Of a DNA stretch of 64,000 nt, positions 11,055 to 20,643 are shown in pieces (the stretch's first letter is position 1; each line of letters begins with the position of its first letter). Source of the stretch: Crotalaria pallida (taxonomy: Eukaryota > Streptophyta > Magnoliopsida > Fabales > Fabaceae); NCBI GenBank assembly GCA_037953625.1, contig CM075650.1:22077501-22141500 (forward strand), read 5' to 3'. The position numbers were made by a program, and so were the translations under genes. The notes beneath the pieces were generated by a model, which had not been told where the DNA came from, did not search any database, and saw nothing but the letters and a program-made list of their open reading frames with translations.

Positions 11055-11545
11055 GATCGGACATTTCGCATCTGTTTTTTAAGACATTTCGCATCTGTTT
11101 TGGAAATGATGTCCTTGTGAGAGATGTAGATAGTTATGGTTTTTCGCATCACTTTTTAAAACAGATGCGAAATGTCAGAACTTTCTGCATCACTTATATA
11201 ACTTATGCAAAAAGTACATATAACTGATGCGAAAAGTATACTTTCCGCATCACTTATTTTAAAACAGATGTAGAAAGTATAATAACTGATGCGGAAAGCT
11301 ATTATTTTTTTAACAGATGCGAAAAGTTCACATCTATTATTTTTTTAACAGATGTGGAAAGTGCACTTTTCGCATCTGCAAATAACATATGCGAAAAGTG
11401 CACTTTCCGCATATGTTATTTGCACTTTCTGCATCAGTTATATGCAAATAACAAATGCGGAAAGTGCTTATATTTAAATAATTGATGCGGAAAGTTTCGC
11501 ACTTTCCGCATCTGTTATATATAAATAACAGATGCGGAAAGTCCA
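11055..11545. repeat. Left subterminal repeats of the outer CACTA
   Basis: Many copies of (A/G)CAGATGCG(G/A)AAAGT alternate with their reverse complement. 11378-11423 is a 46-bp near-perfect palindrome centred on AAAGTGCACTTT with one mismatch. Such repeats bind the element-encoded protein in known CACTA families. Confidence 0.85.
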
Positions 11546-11674
11546 GATTTTTTTTTTTGCAATTTTATATATATTTAGTGACTTGCCTTGACTACCAAAT
11601 CTAAAATTTTAAAACAAATGAATCCAAAAGGCAAAATATATCCAATAATTTCAATACAACTACCACTACTGGAA

Positions 11675-12210
11675 AACAGACATTTCACATATGTTAAAAA
11701 AGACATTTCGCACCTATTTTGTAATAGATGTAACTATGAGAGATGTGGATAGTTATGATTTTTCGCATCACTTTTCAAAACAGATGCGAAATGTCAGTAC
11801 TTTATGCAATAGTTACATAACAGATGCGAAAAGTACAAATAACTGATGTGAAAAGTTTTCACATCACTTATTTTATAACAGATGCGGAAAGTACATATAA
11901 CAGATGCGGGAAGTATACTTTTCGTATCAGTTGTGATAACAGATGCGAAAAGTCTACTTTCCGCATCTGTCCGCATCAGCTATTTATATATAATAGATGC
12001 GGAAAGTAGACTTTTCGCATCTGTTATCTATGAATAACAGATGTGGAATGTCAAACTTTCCGCATCAGCTATTTATATATAACAGATGCGGAAAGTCAGA
12101 AATAACAGATGCGGAAAGTCAGACTTTCCGCATCAACTATTTATATATAACAGATGCGGAAAGTAGACTTTTCGCCACTGTTATCTATAAATAACAGAAG
12201 TGGAATGTCG
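11675..12210. repeat. Left subterminal repeats of the inner CACTA
   Basis: Alternating direct and inverted GATGCGGAAAGT motifs, with hairpins such as CGGAAAGTAGACTTTTCG near 12000. Confidence 0.85.
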
Positions 12211-12310
12211 ATTTTTTTTTGAAATTTTTATAATTTATATCTAGTAACCTGCATTCTTTGCTTTGACTACGAAAAATAAAATTTTAAAACAAATGAATTC
12301 AAAAGGCAAA

Positions 12311-12332
12311 ATATATATATATATATATATAT
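12311..12332. repeat. (AT)11 microsatellite
   Basis: Simple AT run inside the inner CACTA. Confidence 0.9.
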
Positions 12333-12839
12333 GTGTAATAATTTCAATACAACTACCCATAATTTCAATACAACTACAAATTCTATCAAAACTAATTCAA
12401 TGCTACCCAAAATCTCTTATATATATCCACTAATTTCAGTACGTACAACTACAAATTCTACCTAAACTAATTCAATATTTTACCCAAATCATCAAAAGTT
12501 GAGATTGATGTAGCTTTGTCAACTTCTCGTGCCACTGCGTATCTGCAATAATGATAAAAATAAGATTTTCTTGCTTACCTTTTTTGGTCCAGAATAATAA
12601 AAAAAACAATCGAAGTACTAATATGAAAAGATAAGTAGAGAAAAGCATGAATAATCCAAGATTCTTGGCAAAGTCATATTGAATGACATGAAACTTACAA
12701 ATAAAGAAACTGAAACAATGCTTGTTTTGATAGTTACTTTCTTCTTAGGTTCACACTCCTCCAATTTTTCCATCCATTTCTCAACCTGAGAAAGTAAAAT
12801 ATTTCAAATTTAAATAGCTGGATAGCATAAGAATACCCA

Positions 12840-13271
12840 ATGATAGCCACACAAACTAGTATATAGGAGGATATAATTACTGAGCTGTTGTCAATGTGCT
12901 TATAATATATACCCAATGCTCCATATACCATCAAAGTGAAAAGCGTATGCATTGGGCATGTATAATAGAGCATATAGTCATTGTTAAGCACAATACATCA
13001 GAATGAAAAAAAATTAAGCCGCCACATCATCTGCATAGGAGTTTAAAGGCTTGCAGGTTAAGGAGAGACTCTACCACGAAAAAAGTAAAATAAAAATGTA
13101 AGGTTAGGAATTCTATATCACCTGAGCAAAGCGCCCAAGGCTAAAATCTTTTTGAACATAATAATAGGAGAAGTTGCCAAATCCAGTCATCCAAACATAT
13201 GCAGCAATAAACATGCGTATTGCATTGTATATCTCCGTTGAAGTAAAATAGTGATACATTAGAAATAGGAC
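12840..13271 (-). pseudogene. Captured exons of an RWA/CAS1-domain gene
   Basis: On the minus strand, 13271-13122 is a 150-bp exon (50 codons, no stop) with a CAG acceptor and GT donor. It translates to a stretch with [15 protein letters not shown] and [18 protein letters not shown], characteristic of plant REDUCED WALL ACETYLATION proteins, which act in acetylation of cell-wall polysaccharides in the Golgi. A second exon (about 13016-12840) holds [16 protein letters not shown] and LMVYGALGI, the next block in that family, but has a stop shortly before it (near 13000). Only these two exons of a much larger multi-membrane protein are present, inside a CACTA element. It is therefore a captured fragment, not a working gene. 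Family recognition is from memory of conserved motifs. Confidence 0.75.
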
Positions 13272-14179
13272 CTGAACAGGTGGAACAAAATCATGAAAAA
13301 AGAATTAGAATGCACCTGCCAGATTTAAAACCAAACAAAAAAATAATTTTTGACGACCTATACATAACTTACCGTATATGAATAAATATATACATACACA
13401 TATATACATAACTTACCGTTGGGGGAATCAGAAAAGAAAAGGATGAATTAGCATATTCATTCCTAATCAAACTAGTCAAAGTAGGTATAGATTTCTTTTC
13501 ATTGAAACTTAAACAAAGTTGTTAAACATATATCTTTTCATTGTTGAAACATGAAAGAATCAACAAAAACGAACACAAATAGATATCTAATACAAAAGTA
13601 ATTTTCTATTTGCCTCTAGCTTTGATTCATAGGTACTCAACAAATTAAAGCAAAAAGCATATGGTTGTTTTTAGTTTTGGAGATGTAACCATATGGTTGT
13701 TTTTAGTTTTGGAGATGTCCTATGATCTCTGTATGTTTCTCACATGTCAAACTGAACTCACATATCATTCTTAAGACTGTTATCATATATTTAGAACCTA
13801 AGACTCAGACTCTAATTCAAAGATAGGTCGTCCTCAAAGAGCTAAAAGCCTAATACTACGCCTCCACTGCATCCTTAAGGACAACTTATAGTTTGTTAAC
13901 ATTCTCATACTGAAATGGTAGATAAAAATGTGGTGATAAAGAAAGTAAGAAAAACCAATAATGAAGAGAATATCCTTGAACTCTTGTATGACTAATAAAA
14001 ATTAAATATCAGAACCATAATCTTGGTAAAAACTATTTAGATTTCACTCATTCTCAACAGTGAGGATTACTCTATTAATAACAGTGAAGAATAAGCCAAA
14101 AACACTATTAGAGTGAAGATTACTCGATTAAACACACACCAAACAGTGAGCCAAATTGTTGAATCCCAAACGGATACGA

Positions 14180-15810
14180 TGTTGGAATACAAGTGGGTTA
14201 AACAAACACCTAGAGGGAGGTGAATAGGTGTGAATGTGAACCTCTGAAAATTTTCAAAGATTTTTCAAAAAATATACCAGATATCTATTATGTATCTAAC
14301 TGATATCTAACAGCAATCTAGTAACAATTAAAATTCAGTTAACAGTCAGACAGATATGGGTCAGATATCAGTCAGATAACAGAAACCAGAATTTTCCAAA
14401 ATTATACAAATCTAACCAGAAAACTAACAATCAAAATAATATCAACAAACAAATCAGATGCAACAGATGCCAAAATATTACTACCACCCGTAACAAGTTG
14501 ATTTAACACAATTATTGATTAGTTCTTATTAGATTATCACTTATCAAAATTAATGAAATTAATCAAGATAAAGAGAAAGGAAGAAAAGCTAGACACATCG
14601 ATTTATCCTCGTTCACCTTTGATTTCAATTGAATTCAAAGACTACATCCAGTCCTCTCCTTCGGATTTGGGAGAGTTGCTTCACTATGAAAAAGGTAGAT
14701 TAGTACAATGAGTTTTTACACAAAACCTTTGCTAAAAACCCTACAAGTAAACCTTACTCTAATCGTACTCAAAACCTCAAACCTTTCTTCAATCGCTGTG
14801 AATATGTTGAAACCTTCAACACTCTTCAATTCTTTCTTGAAACCTTCAAGAACACGATGAAACCTTCATCACTTGAGGTGAAACCTTCACCAAGCTTTGA
14901 ACCTTTGAAACCTTCAAAGTCCAATTCCCTTGAAACCTTCAAGGAACCTCTTTGGTAAAACCTTTACCAATTTGAATGAAAAGACGTGGCTGTTGTAGAG
15001 AGATTGCACCTCTTGATGTGCGAATTTACAACACTAATAAGAACACAACTAATTGAACCTCTTAGATCTAAGATGAATATGCTTGAGAGATTCAATTATG
15101 TTTGTAAAGAAAATTGAAGAAGAAGATGAATCTTGGAAGAAAATAGAAAGAACGTGTTTTTCACAGTTATGAATTTTTGCTAGCCAAAACCGATTTGTAA
15201 ATATGATATTGTATCAGTATCAACGTGTGAAAATATTATGGCTTTTGGAATGAGTATTCGTGTCTCTGTGTGTAAACAAAAAATGGCGTTTTTTATCTGC
15301 AGAAAAGTAAAGAGCTACTTTCATAAAAGATGGGCTGCACATGTAAAAAATCTGTTTATATTTTCTGTTATAAAAAAAACTGCACAGCTATGTATCTGAA
15401 TACAGGTCAGATAGCAATCAGATAGCAGTCAGATACATACTGTTTTATTTACTTAAAAGATTAAATCAAAAAATCAGTTTTGCACCCAACTTTTTCTTTT
15501 TACTAAATACCATTCCCAAAGCCATTCAATAATGCATTTTTCTATTTAAAAATATTTTTATTTTATGCATTATTTTCCAAGATTAATCATGCATTTTTCT
15601 CAAGCATATTTAACTTAAAACTTATGAGATTTAATGCAACCTAATAGACCACTACCCCATACTTCCTAACACTAAGAAACATAATAAGAAAATAAAATAT
15701 ACATCAAAACTATTATGGAGTAATAAATCTAACTAGCAATCTTCTTCTTGTGTTGTATGTTTGTTCATTCTTGGAGATGCTTGTTGTCATCAAAACCTCT
15801 TGACTTCACA
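14180..15810 (-). mobile_element. Solo LTR, Sirevirus-like, duplication TACGA
   Basis: The sequence begins TGTTGGAATACAAGTGGG and ends GACTTCACA, with TACGA on both sides (14175-14179, 15811-15815). It is related to the solo LTR at 3299 (opening block and hairpin array) but is clearly diverged. Instead of CG palindromes it has short arrays of TCAGATA at 10 to 11 bp steps (14343-14380 and 15404-15435). It inserted into the inner CACTA element. Confidence 0.85.
14805..14970 (-). repeat. Second GAAACCTTC micro-hairpin array
   Basis: Seven units follow each other: TGTTGAA/TTCAACA (14805), TTCTTGAA/TTCAAGAA (14834), GATGAA/TTCATC (14856), GGTGAA/TTCACC (14877), CTTTGAA/TTCAAAG (14903), CCTTGAA/TTCAAGG (14928) and TTGGTAAA/TTTACCAA (14952), all with loop ACC. 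In the last unit the otherwise fixed GAA/TTC has become AAA/TTT on both arms, a compensated double change. Confidence 0.75.
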
Positions 15811-15910
15811 TACGAGAGTGAGATTTTACAAAATTATGGATTTTACATCTGAAGGTAAAAATACTCAAAATTAAAAGGATGTCAAACATGCTTGCAGAAG
15901 AAAAAAGTAC

Positions 15911-16574
15911 CTAGTATTTTGTGAAAGACCCTCCTCATCCTGCAAAAAACATCAACATACTGATTACCCAAGTCCTTTAAGTTTGGGTTGAAAGAGAAAG
16001 AAATTACACCCCTGTAAATAAAGCAAACAAAACTTTAATGTGAATCCATTGCTATGACCAGTATTACTATTTAGGGGCCTCAAATATCAATTATTATAAG
16101 CATCTATCTCACTGTTGTCCCTTCTAAGGAATTAAGCCCTGTCAATCCTCACTTGAACCAACATGAGTAGCAAACTAAGAATAATACGATTAAGCTTCCG
16201 CAACCACCGAATATACATATGCTTATGTGAAATGGAAGTTGTTATGGTACAGTGGTACTGCAACTTAAAATGTACGGAAGGTACTAATAACAAAGATATT
16301 AGTGTTGCTATACAATGAACTACAGCTCCACCTCAATTTAATTCATATGTCAAGTAAGTAAAAGATACTATTAATTTTCCTTCCTAAAATAATTACAAAA
16401 TCCAGATTATTATGAAGATAAGATAAGATGGGCAAGAAAAACGTATTGCCTACCTCATTCACAACAGCCTTCAACACAGTGTGTGTTTCTGATATAACTT
16501 CTTTGCATGAAGAAACTTTGTATCTTTTCAGCAAGACCAGTGGTATCCCCTATTAATGCATATGCATCAATTAC
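15911..16574 (-). pseudogene. Exon-like segments of unknown origin in the inner CACTA
   Basis: On the minus strand a 29-bp segment (15939-15911) sits between a TTTTTTGCAG acceptor and GT donor, and a 121-bp segment (16574-16454) sits between GATGCAG and GTAGGC. The second reads open for most of its length (it includes DAYALIGDTTGLAEKIQ) but reaches a stop just before the donor. I do not recognise the source gene. These may be further captured exons or chance open stretches. Confidence 0.3.
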
Positions 16575-16854
16575 CTGCATCACCTCTTCTTATGTTACAT
16601 TGTATATATTTCCAATAATCAGTTATCAAATCTCTGCATAAATATATATACCATGAAATGAGGACAACCACAAATATATCATAAATATGCTACACATTTG
16701 TATAGCGCCCGTGATTACTTGCGTCAAGTTAAAAAAACTGTTGCCATACCTTTTAGAACTAGTTTTTACTCTGCCACACACCGCGTACTCATTTTAGAGA
16801 CTGAACACTCCATACCTACTAGATATGAATAAACAAAAAAAAACAATTTCTAGC

Positions 16855-17330
16855 TAAAAAAAAAACGGAGAGAGAGAAAACCTAGAAAAATGGAAGAGGA
16901 GTAGAGGTGGTGGCTTTGCTGTTTCGGTGACGGCAGCGGGCTTTGCTGTTTCGGCGACGGCGACGGTCTCGAAGAAGGTGATGTTTCTCTCTCAGTGTGC
17001 CTCCTCTCCCTTAGCCAATGGAGCAGCATCGTTGATGTTTCGGCGACGGCAACGGTGACTATTTGAAGACCAATGGAGAAGCGCCTCGTGAGAAGATCCA
17101 CCGTGAGAAGAAGCAGAACTCAACAGCGTGAGATGAAGAACTCAGCCGAGAAGAAGTTTGCAGCCGCCGTGAGAAGAGGAACTCGACGAGAAGAAGAGCG
17201 CCGCCGTGTGAGAAGAAGAAGAAGAAGGAGAACTGATCGAGGGTTCTCACTTCTCAGCGCAGAAAGTGAATTGGTGATAGAGGGAATGAATTTTTGGCGC
17301 TGTACTGATAGAATACAATAGGTTTTAGTC
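16855..17330 (-). other. GC/GA-rich block shared by both CACTA elements (inner copy)
   Basis: The block starts AGAGAGAAAACCTAGAAAAATGG and continues with GAAGAAG-rich, GC-rich sequence, standing out from the AT-rich surroundings. A diverged copy lies at 19775-20175 in the outer element at the same distance from the right terminus. On the minus strand it would lie near the start of a transcript running through the captured fragments. Long open frames in several registers are explained by the GAAGAA repeats. It may be a 5' exon or promoter region of the CACTA transcription unit (inference). Confidence 0.45.
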
Positions 17331-17339
17331 ATTTTGTAA

Positions 17340-17740
17340 GAGAATCAACATCATTTATTTTAAACATGATGCGAAAAGTAGTTGAAACAAGGACTTTCAG
17401 CATCAGTTAAATTAAAATAGATGCGAAACATATAACTTATCGCATCTGTTATACAAACCTGATGCAGAATGTTTATTTCTTGAATTTATTGTATTTACAA
17501 GTTTGCCACCGCACCAAACATTTCGCATTCTTTATCTAAAAAATACATTTCACATCAGTTATCAAAAAAACAGATGTGAAAAGTTCTAAAATTATTACCT
17601 TTCTCATCTGTTATAAAAAAACATGATGCGGAAAGTTTTTTATCTTAAACTTAATTACAAGTTTGCCATCGCGTTTTGTTTTTACATCTATTTTTTAAAA
17701 CAGATGTTAATTGGCTGATGTAAAATCCATTTTTTCTACT
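17340..17740. repeat. Right subterminal repeats of the inner CACTA
   Basis: Copies of TGATGCGGAAAGT and its reverse complement, in order matching the outer right end at 20220-20636. Confidence 0.8.
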
Positions 17741-17963
17741 AGTGTACAAATTGTACTACAAATTCTAAAAATCTCCAAAACTAAATGCTACAAATTCTAT
17801 TACAATATATCAAAACTAAGACAAAATAAATATATCCAATCCAATACAACTACCCATATAACCCTCTCTCTTATCGGTCACAATTTTCAATAGCCTCTAT
17901 CATGCCTATTAATTAAATCAAACTAATACAGTACTAGTAATAACTTAGTATAAAAATTCAATC

Positions 17964-18209
17964 TCACTTTTCATTCTTAGAACCAGAAGCTGCCCCAACA
18001 TTGAGCACAATCACCTCAGCCTGCTGCTCCTGCGCTTCTTTTTCTTTCTCCAATTCCTCGATGGCTTGCTTCTTCGCCGCCTTCTCGGCTCTCAGAATGG
18101 GTTCGTAATAATCATAATGAGAATCCATACACCGCTTCAAGGCGGCATTAATGTTAGCACACTTCTCAACCAGATCTTCTTTATTTTTCTCTGCTTCTTC
18201 GATACACAT
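17964..18209 (-). pseudogene. Captured fragment of a GCK-domain gene
   Basis: The minus-strand frame of 81 codons includes CIEEAEKNKEDLVEKC, ALKRCMDSHYDYYEP and ILRAEKAAKKQAIEELEKE, matching the second half of the plant GCK domain (named for conserved Gly, Cys, Lys) and its acidic coiled tail. The first half, with the Gly- and Cys-rich motif and the usual start, is missing: upstream sequence does not continue the domain, and the ATG at 18209 is within the fragment. The tail runs to a natural stop. Its position between CACTA ends indicates capture. The function of GCK-domain proteins is poorly known. Confidence 0.65.
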
Positions 18210-18873
18210 TGTGAGTGAGCATCACAAAATCAAAAACATATTATGAGCAAGCATCACAAAATCAAAAACACCAAAATAAATCACAAACGCAAGCAAAACG
18301 AAAATACACGATTCAACATCACACAATAGCTAAAGAAGCAATAACATGAACTATACTTATAGAAACAGATCGAGTGCACCTTGCATACCTGGAAAAATGA
18401 CATTTTATAACTTTAACAAACAAAGAATATGTATAGATTTAGTTTTGAGAGATGAGAATTACAAGTAGCATAAGTTACTAGTTAAGGTTTGTAGCTCATC
18501 TACATTGAAGTTGTTTTCAACAAACACACACAAATAAGTTGTATAAGACACTCAACTTAAGAATTTAACGAAATAAATATTTGAGAAAAGGGCTAGAAAG
18601 CCTTTCTAGTGTTTCCACAGCAGTTGCATAAAGGTTAACGACTTGTTAAAAGCTGAACATAAATTTATTTTTTACACCATTGCTCGTGGCGGGTTGCTCA
18701 TGGATTTGCCTGATGTTTTTATGATTAGGATTTACAGGTTCTGAAACAGTTCCTTCAAGAAAATCCTTCCTTGTGAATTAAGGGAAAGAGAAGATAGGTT
18801 GTGCTTCACATGGCCAGGCCCACTGCCCAAAAAAAGATAACATCATAATACAGTAAAAGCAATAATAAAGTGT

Positions 18874-18911
<38 letters not shown>

Positions 18912-19774
18912 AACAAAGGTGTTCATTAATGTCAAGATCAGTTACACAAAAGTGTTCATGCCAGCAAATGAAAGGAACTTTTGGAGTATGAAAAAAGCTT
19001 TTACAATTGATTAACTCAACATTTATATAGAGATAATTTTTTTTTTGAAGAATTCTAACTTTCATATTAGCTCTTAACTTTCAATATTGATTGATATTCT
19101 GACATCAAATGTTTCAATACTTGCACATCTAATAAGAATTTGCAATTTACTTCTACAAGGCATGCCCTTCATCTGTGAGTTATCACTTTCATATGTGATA
19201 ATAGGAATATCTTCCTTATCAATGGGATCACAAACATTTCAATGGCACTATCTTTTTCTTGTAGAAGTAGCTTCAGATTTACTATAAATTGTACCAATGA
19301 AGTACTGGAACCAAAACTGAAAGAATTGTTTAGCTTACCAGGGCAAATGATGGGAAAAAATTGATAATTGTGTAAGTACATCAAAAACAGCAATTACTTT
19401 TTCAAACCATAATTTGTTAGCCAAAATCAATTAGCAAATAAAAGTATAAGAAACATCTTGGTAAAGTCCTGCGAGTAGAAATGACTTCAAAACAAGACAT
19501 CATACATACGAGTAATTTCATCCACAAAATTGACAAATTTTGTCACTCTAGAAATCATTCCATGACTTTCAGGTAGAGGTAGAGGTAGATGTGAGCTTGC
19601 TATCCTACAAACGAAGGGGTGAGCATAATATCTTGGGAACAAATTTAAGAGGGATGCTTCAAAGCTAGAAGAAATAGGAAGAAATATTTCAAACAATTTT
19701 TAAACAAATATAAATTGACATTATTTAAAAATAAAATAAATAAATATTAAAAAAAACCACAAATAGATCTTAAA
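18210..19774. other. Outer CACTA interior without clear gene
   Basis: Mostly AT-rich non-coding sequence with a (TTA)n tract at 18875-18910. On the minus strand around 19350-19090 there is an open stretch (NVCDPIDKEDIPIITYE) that looks coding-like but could not be assigned. It may be another captured exon. Confidence 0.35.
18875..18910. repeat. (ATT)12 microsatellite
   Basis: Uninterrupted ATT repeat of about 36 bp in the outer CACTA. Confidence 0.9.
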
Positions 19775-20175
19775 GGCAGAGAGAGAGAGAGAAAACCTAG
19801 AAAAATGGAAGAGGAGGAGAGGCAGAGGAAGAGGCGTCTCTGCTGTCCGAGACAGAGGCGGCGGCGGCTTTGCTGTCGAAGGCGGAAGCGGCGATGGTGA
19901 GAAGATGAACTCATGCTTTGCTGTCGGAGGCGGCGGCGGCGGCTTTGCTCGAACAAGACAAATGGAGCAGCGCCGTGTGAGAAGACGAACTCGAACACCG
20001 TGAGAATAAGGAGTCGAGCGGTGACCGTGAGAAGAAGACGAAGTCGAGCGCAGTGAGAAGAAGAAGAAGAAGAACTCCAACACCGTGAGAAGAAGAAGTC
20101 GAGCACCGTGAGAAGAAGAAGTCGAGCGCTGTGAGGTTTGCAGCGGCGTGTGAGAAGAAGAAGGAGAACTAAGGG
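19775..20175 (-). other. GC/GA-rich block shared by both CACTA elements (outer copy)
   Basis: Begins with GAGAGAGAAAACCTAGAAAA and continues with GCGGCGG and GAAGAAG runs. It is homologous to 16855-17330 but diverged in the repeats. Confidence 0.45.
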
Positions 20176-20219
20176 TTCTGATAGAATACTCTAGGTTTTA
20201 GTAATTTTGTAAGACAATC

Positions 20220-20636
20220 CACATCATTTATTTACAACATGATGCAAAAAGTAGGAGTAACAAGGACATTCCGCATCATTTAAATAAAAATTGATGCGAA
20301 AGGCATAACTTATTGCATCTGTTATACAAAACTGATGCGGAATGTTTATTTCTTGAATTTATTATATTTACAAGTTTGCCACTGCACTAAACATTCCGCA
20401 TCTTTTATTTAAAACCTGATGCAAAAAGTAGAAAAATAAGACATTTCACATCGGTTATCAAAAAACAGATGCGGAAAGTTCAACAAATTATTATTTTTCG
20501 CATCTGTTATAAAAAAAACTGATGCCGAAAGTTTTTTATCTTAAACTTATTTACAAGTTTGCCACCGTGTTTGGTTTTTACATATGTTTTCTAAACCTGA
20601 TGTTAATTAGGTGATGTAAAATCCATATTTTCTAAT
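20220..20636. repeat. Right subterminal repeats of the outer CACTA
   Basis: Inverted and direct copies of GATGCGGAAAGT ending in the terminal ATCCATATTTTCTAATAGTG. Confidence 0.8.
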
Positions 20637-20643
20637 AGTGCTT

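Larger units (their letters stand above)
11664..17744 (-). mobile_element. Inner CACTA transposon nested in the outer one
   Basis: The left end is CACTACTGGAAAACAGAC and the right end, on the minus strand, is CACTAGTAGAAAAAATGG. TAC flanks it (11661-11663, 17745-17747). It has the same subterminal motif as the outer copy, and the sequence just inside the left repeats (AATTTCAATACAACTAC, AAAACAAATGAA) also matches the outer copy, so the two belong to one family. It carries two exons of an RWA/CAS1-type gene (12840-13271), exon-like segments at 15911-16574, and a solo LTR (14180-15810). No transposase was seen, so it is non-autonomous. Confidence 0.85.
11045..20640 (-). mobile_element. Outer CACTA transposon (Tgm/Pis1-like), non-autonomous
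   Basis: The element begins CACTACTGCAGATCGG and its right end reads, on the minus strand, CACTATTAGAAAATATGG followed by ATTTTACATC. CTT flanks both ends (11042-11044, 20641-20643), the 3-bp duplication typical of CACTA elements. Both ends carry dense subterminal copies of GATGCGGAAAGT in both orientations. Without the nested inner CACTA it is about 3.5 kb. No transposase (TNPD/TNPA-like) frame is visible. It contains a piece of a GCK-domain gene (17964-18209) and the GA-rich block at 19775-20175 shared with the inner element. The minus strand is given because the captured fragment lies on it. Confidence 0.85.

Noticed and set aside
17073..17332. Arg- and Ser-rich open frames on both strands
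   Set aside because: They are produced by GAAGAA repeats that stay open in several frames; no domain is present.
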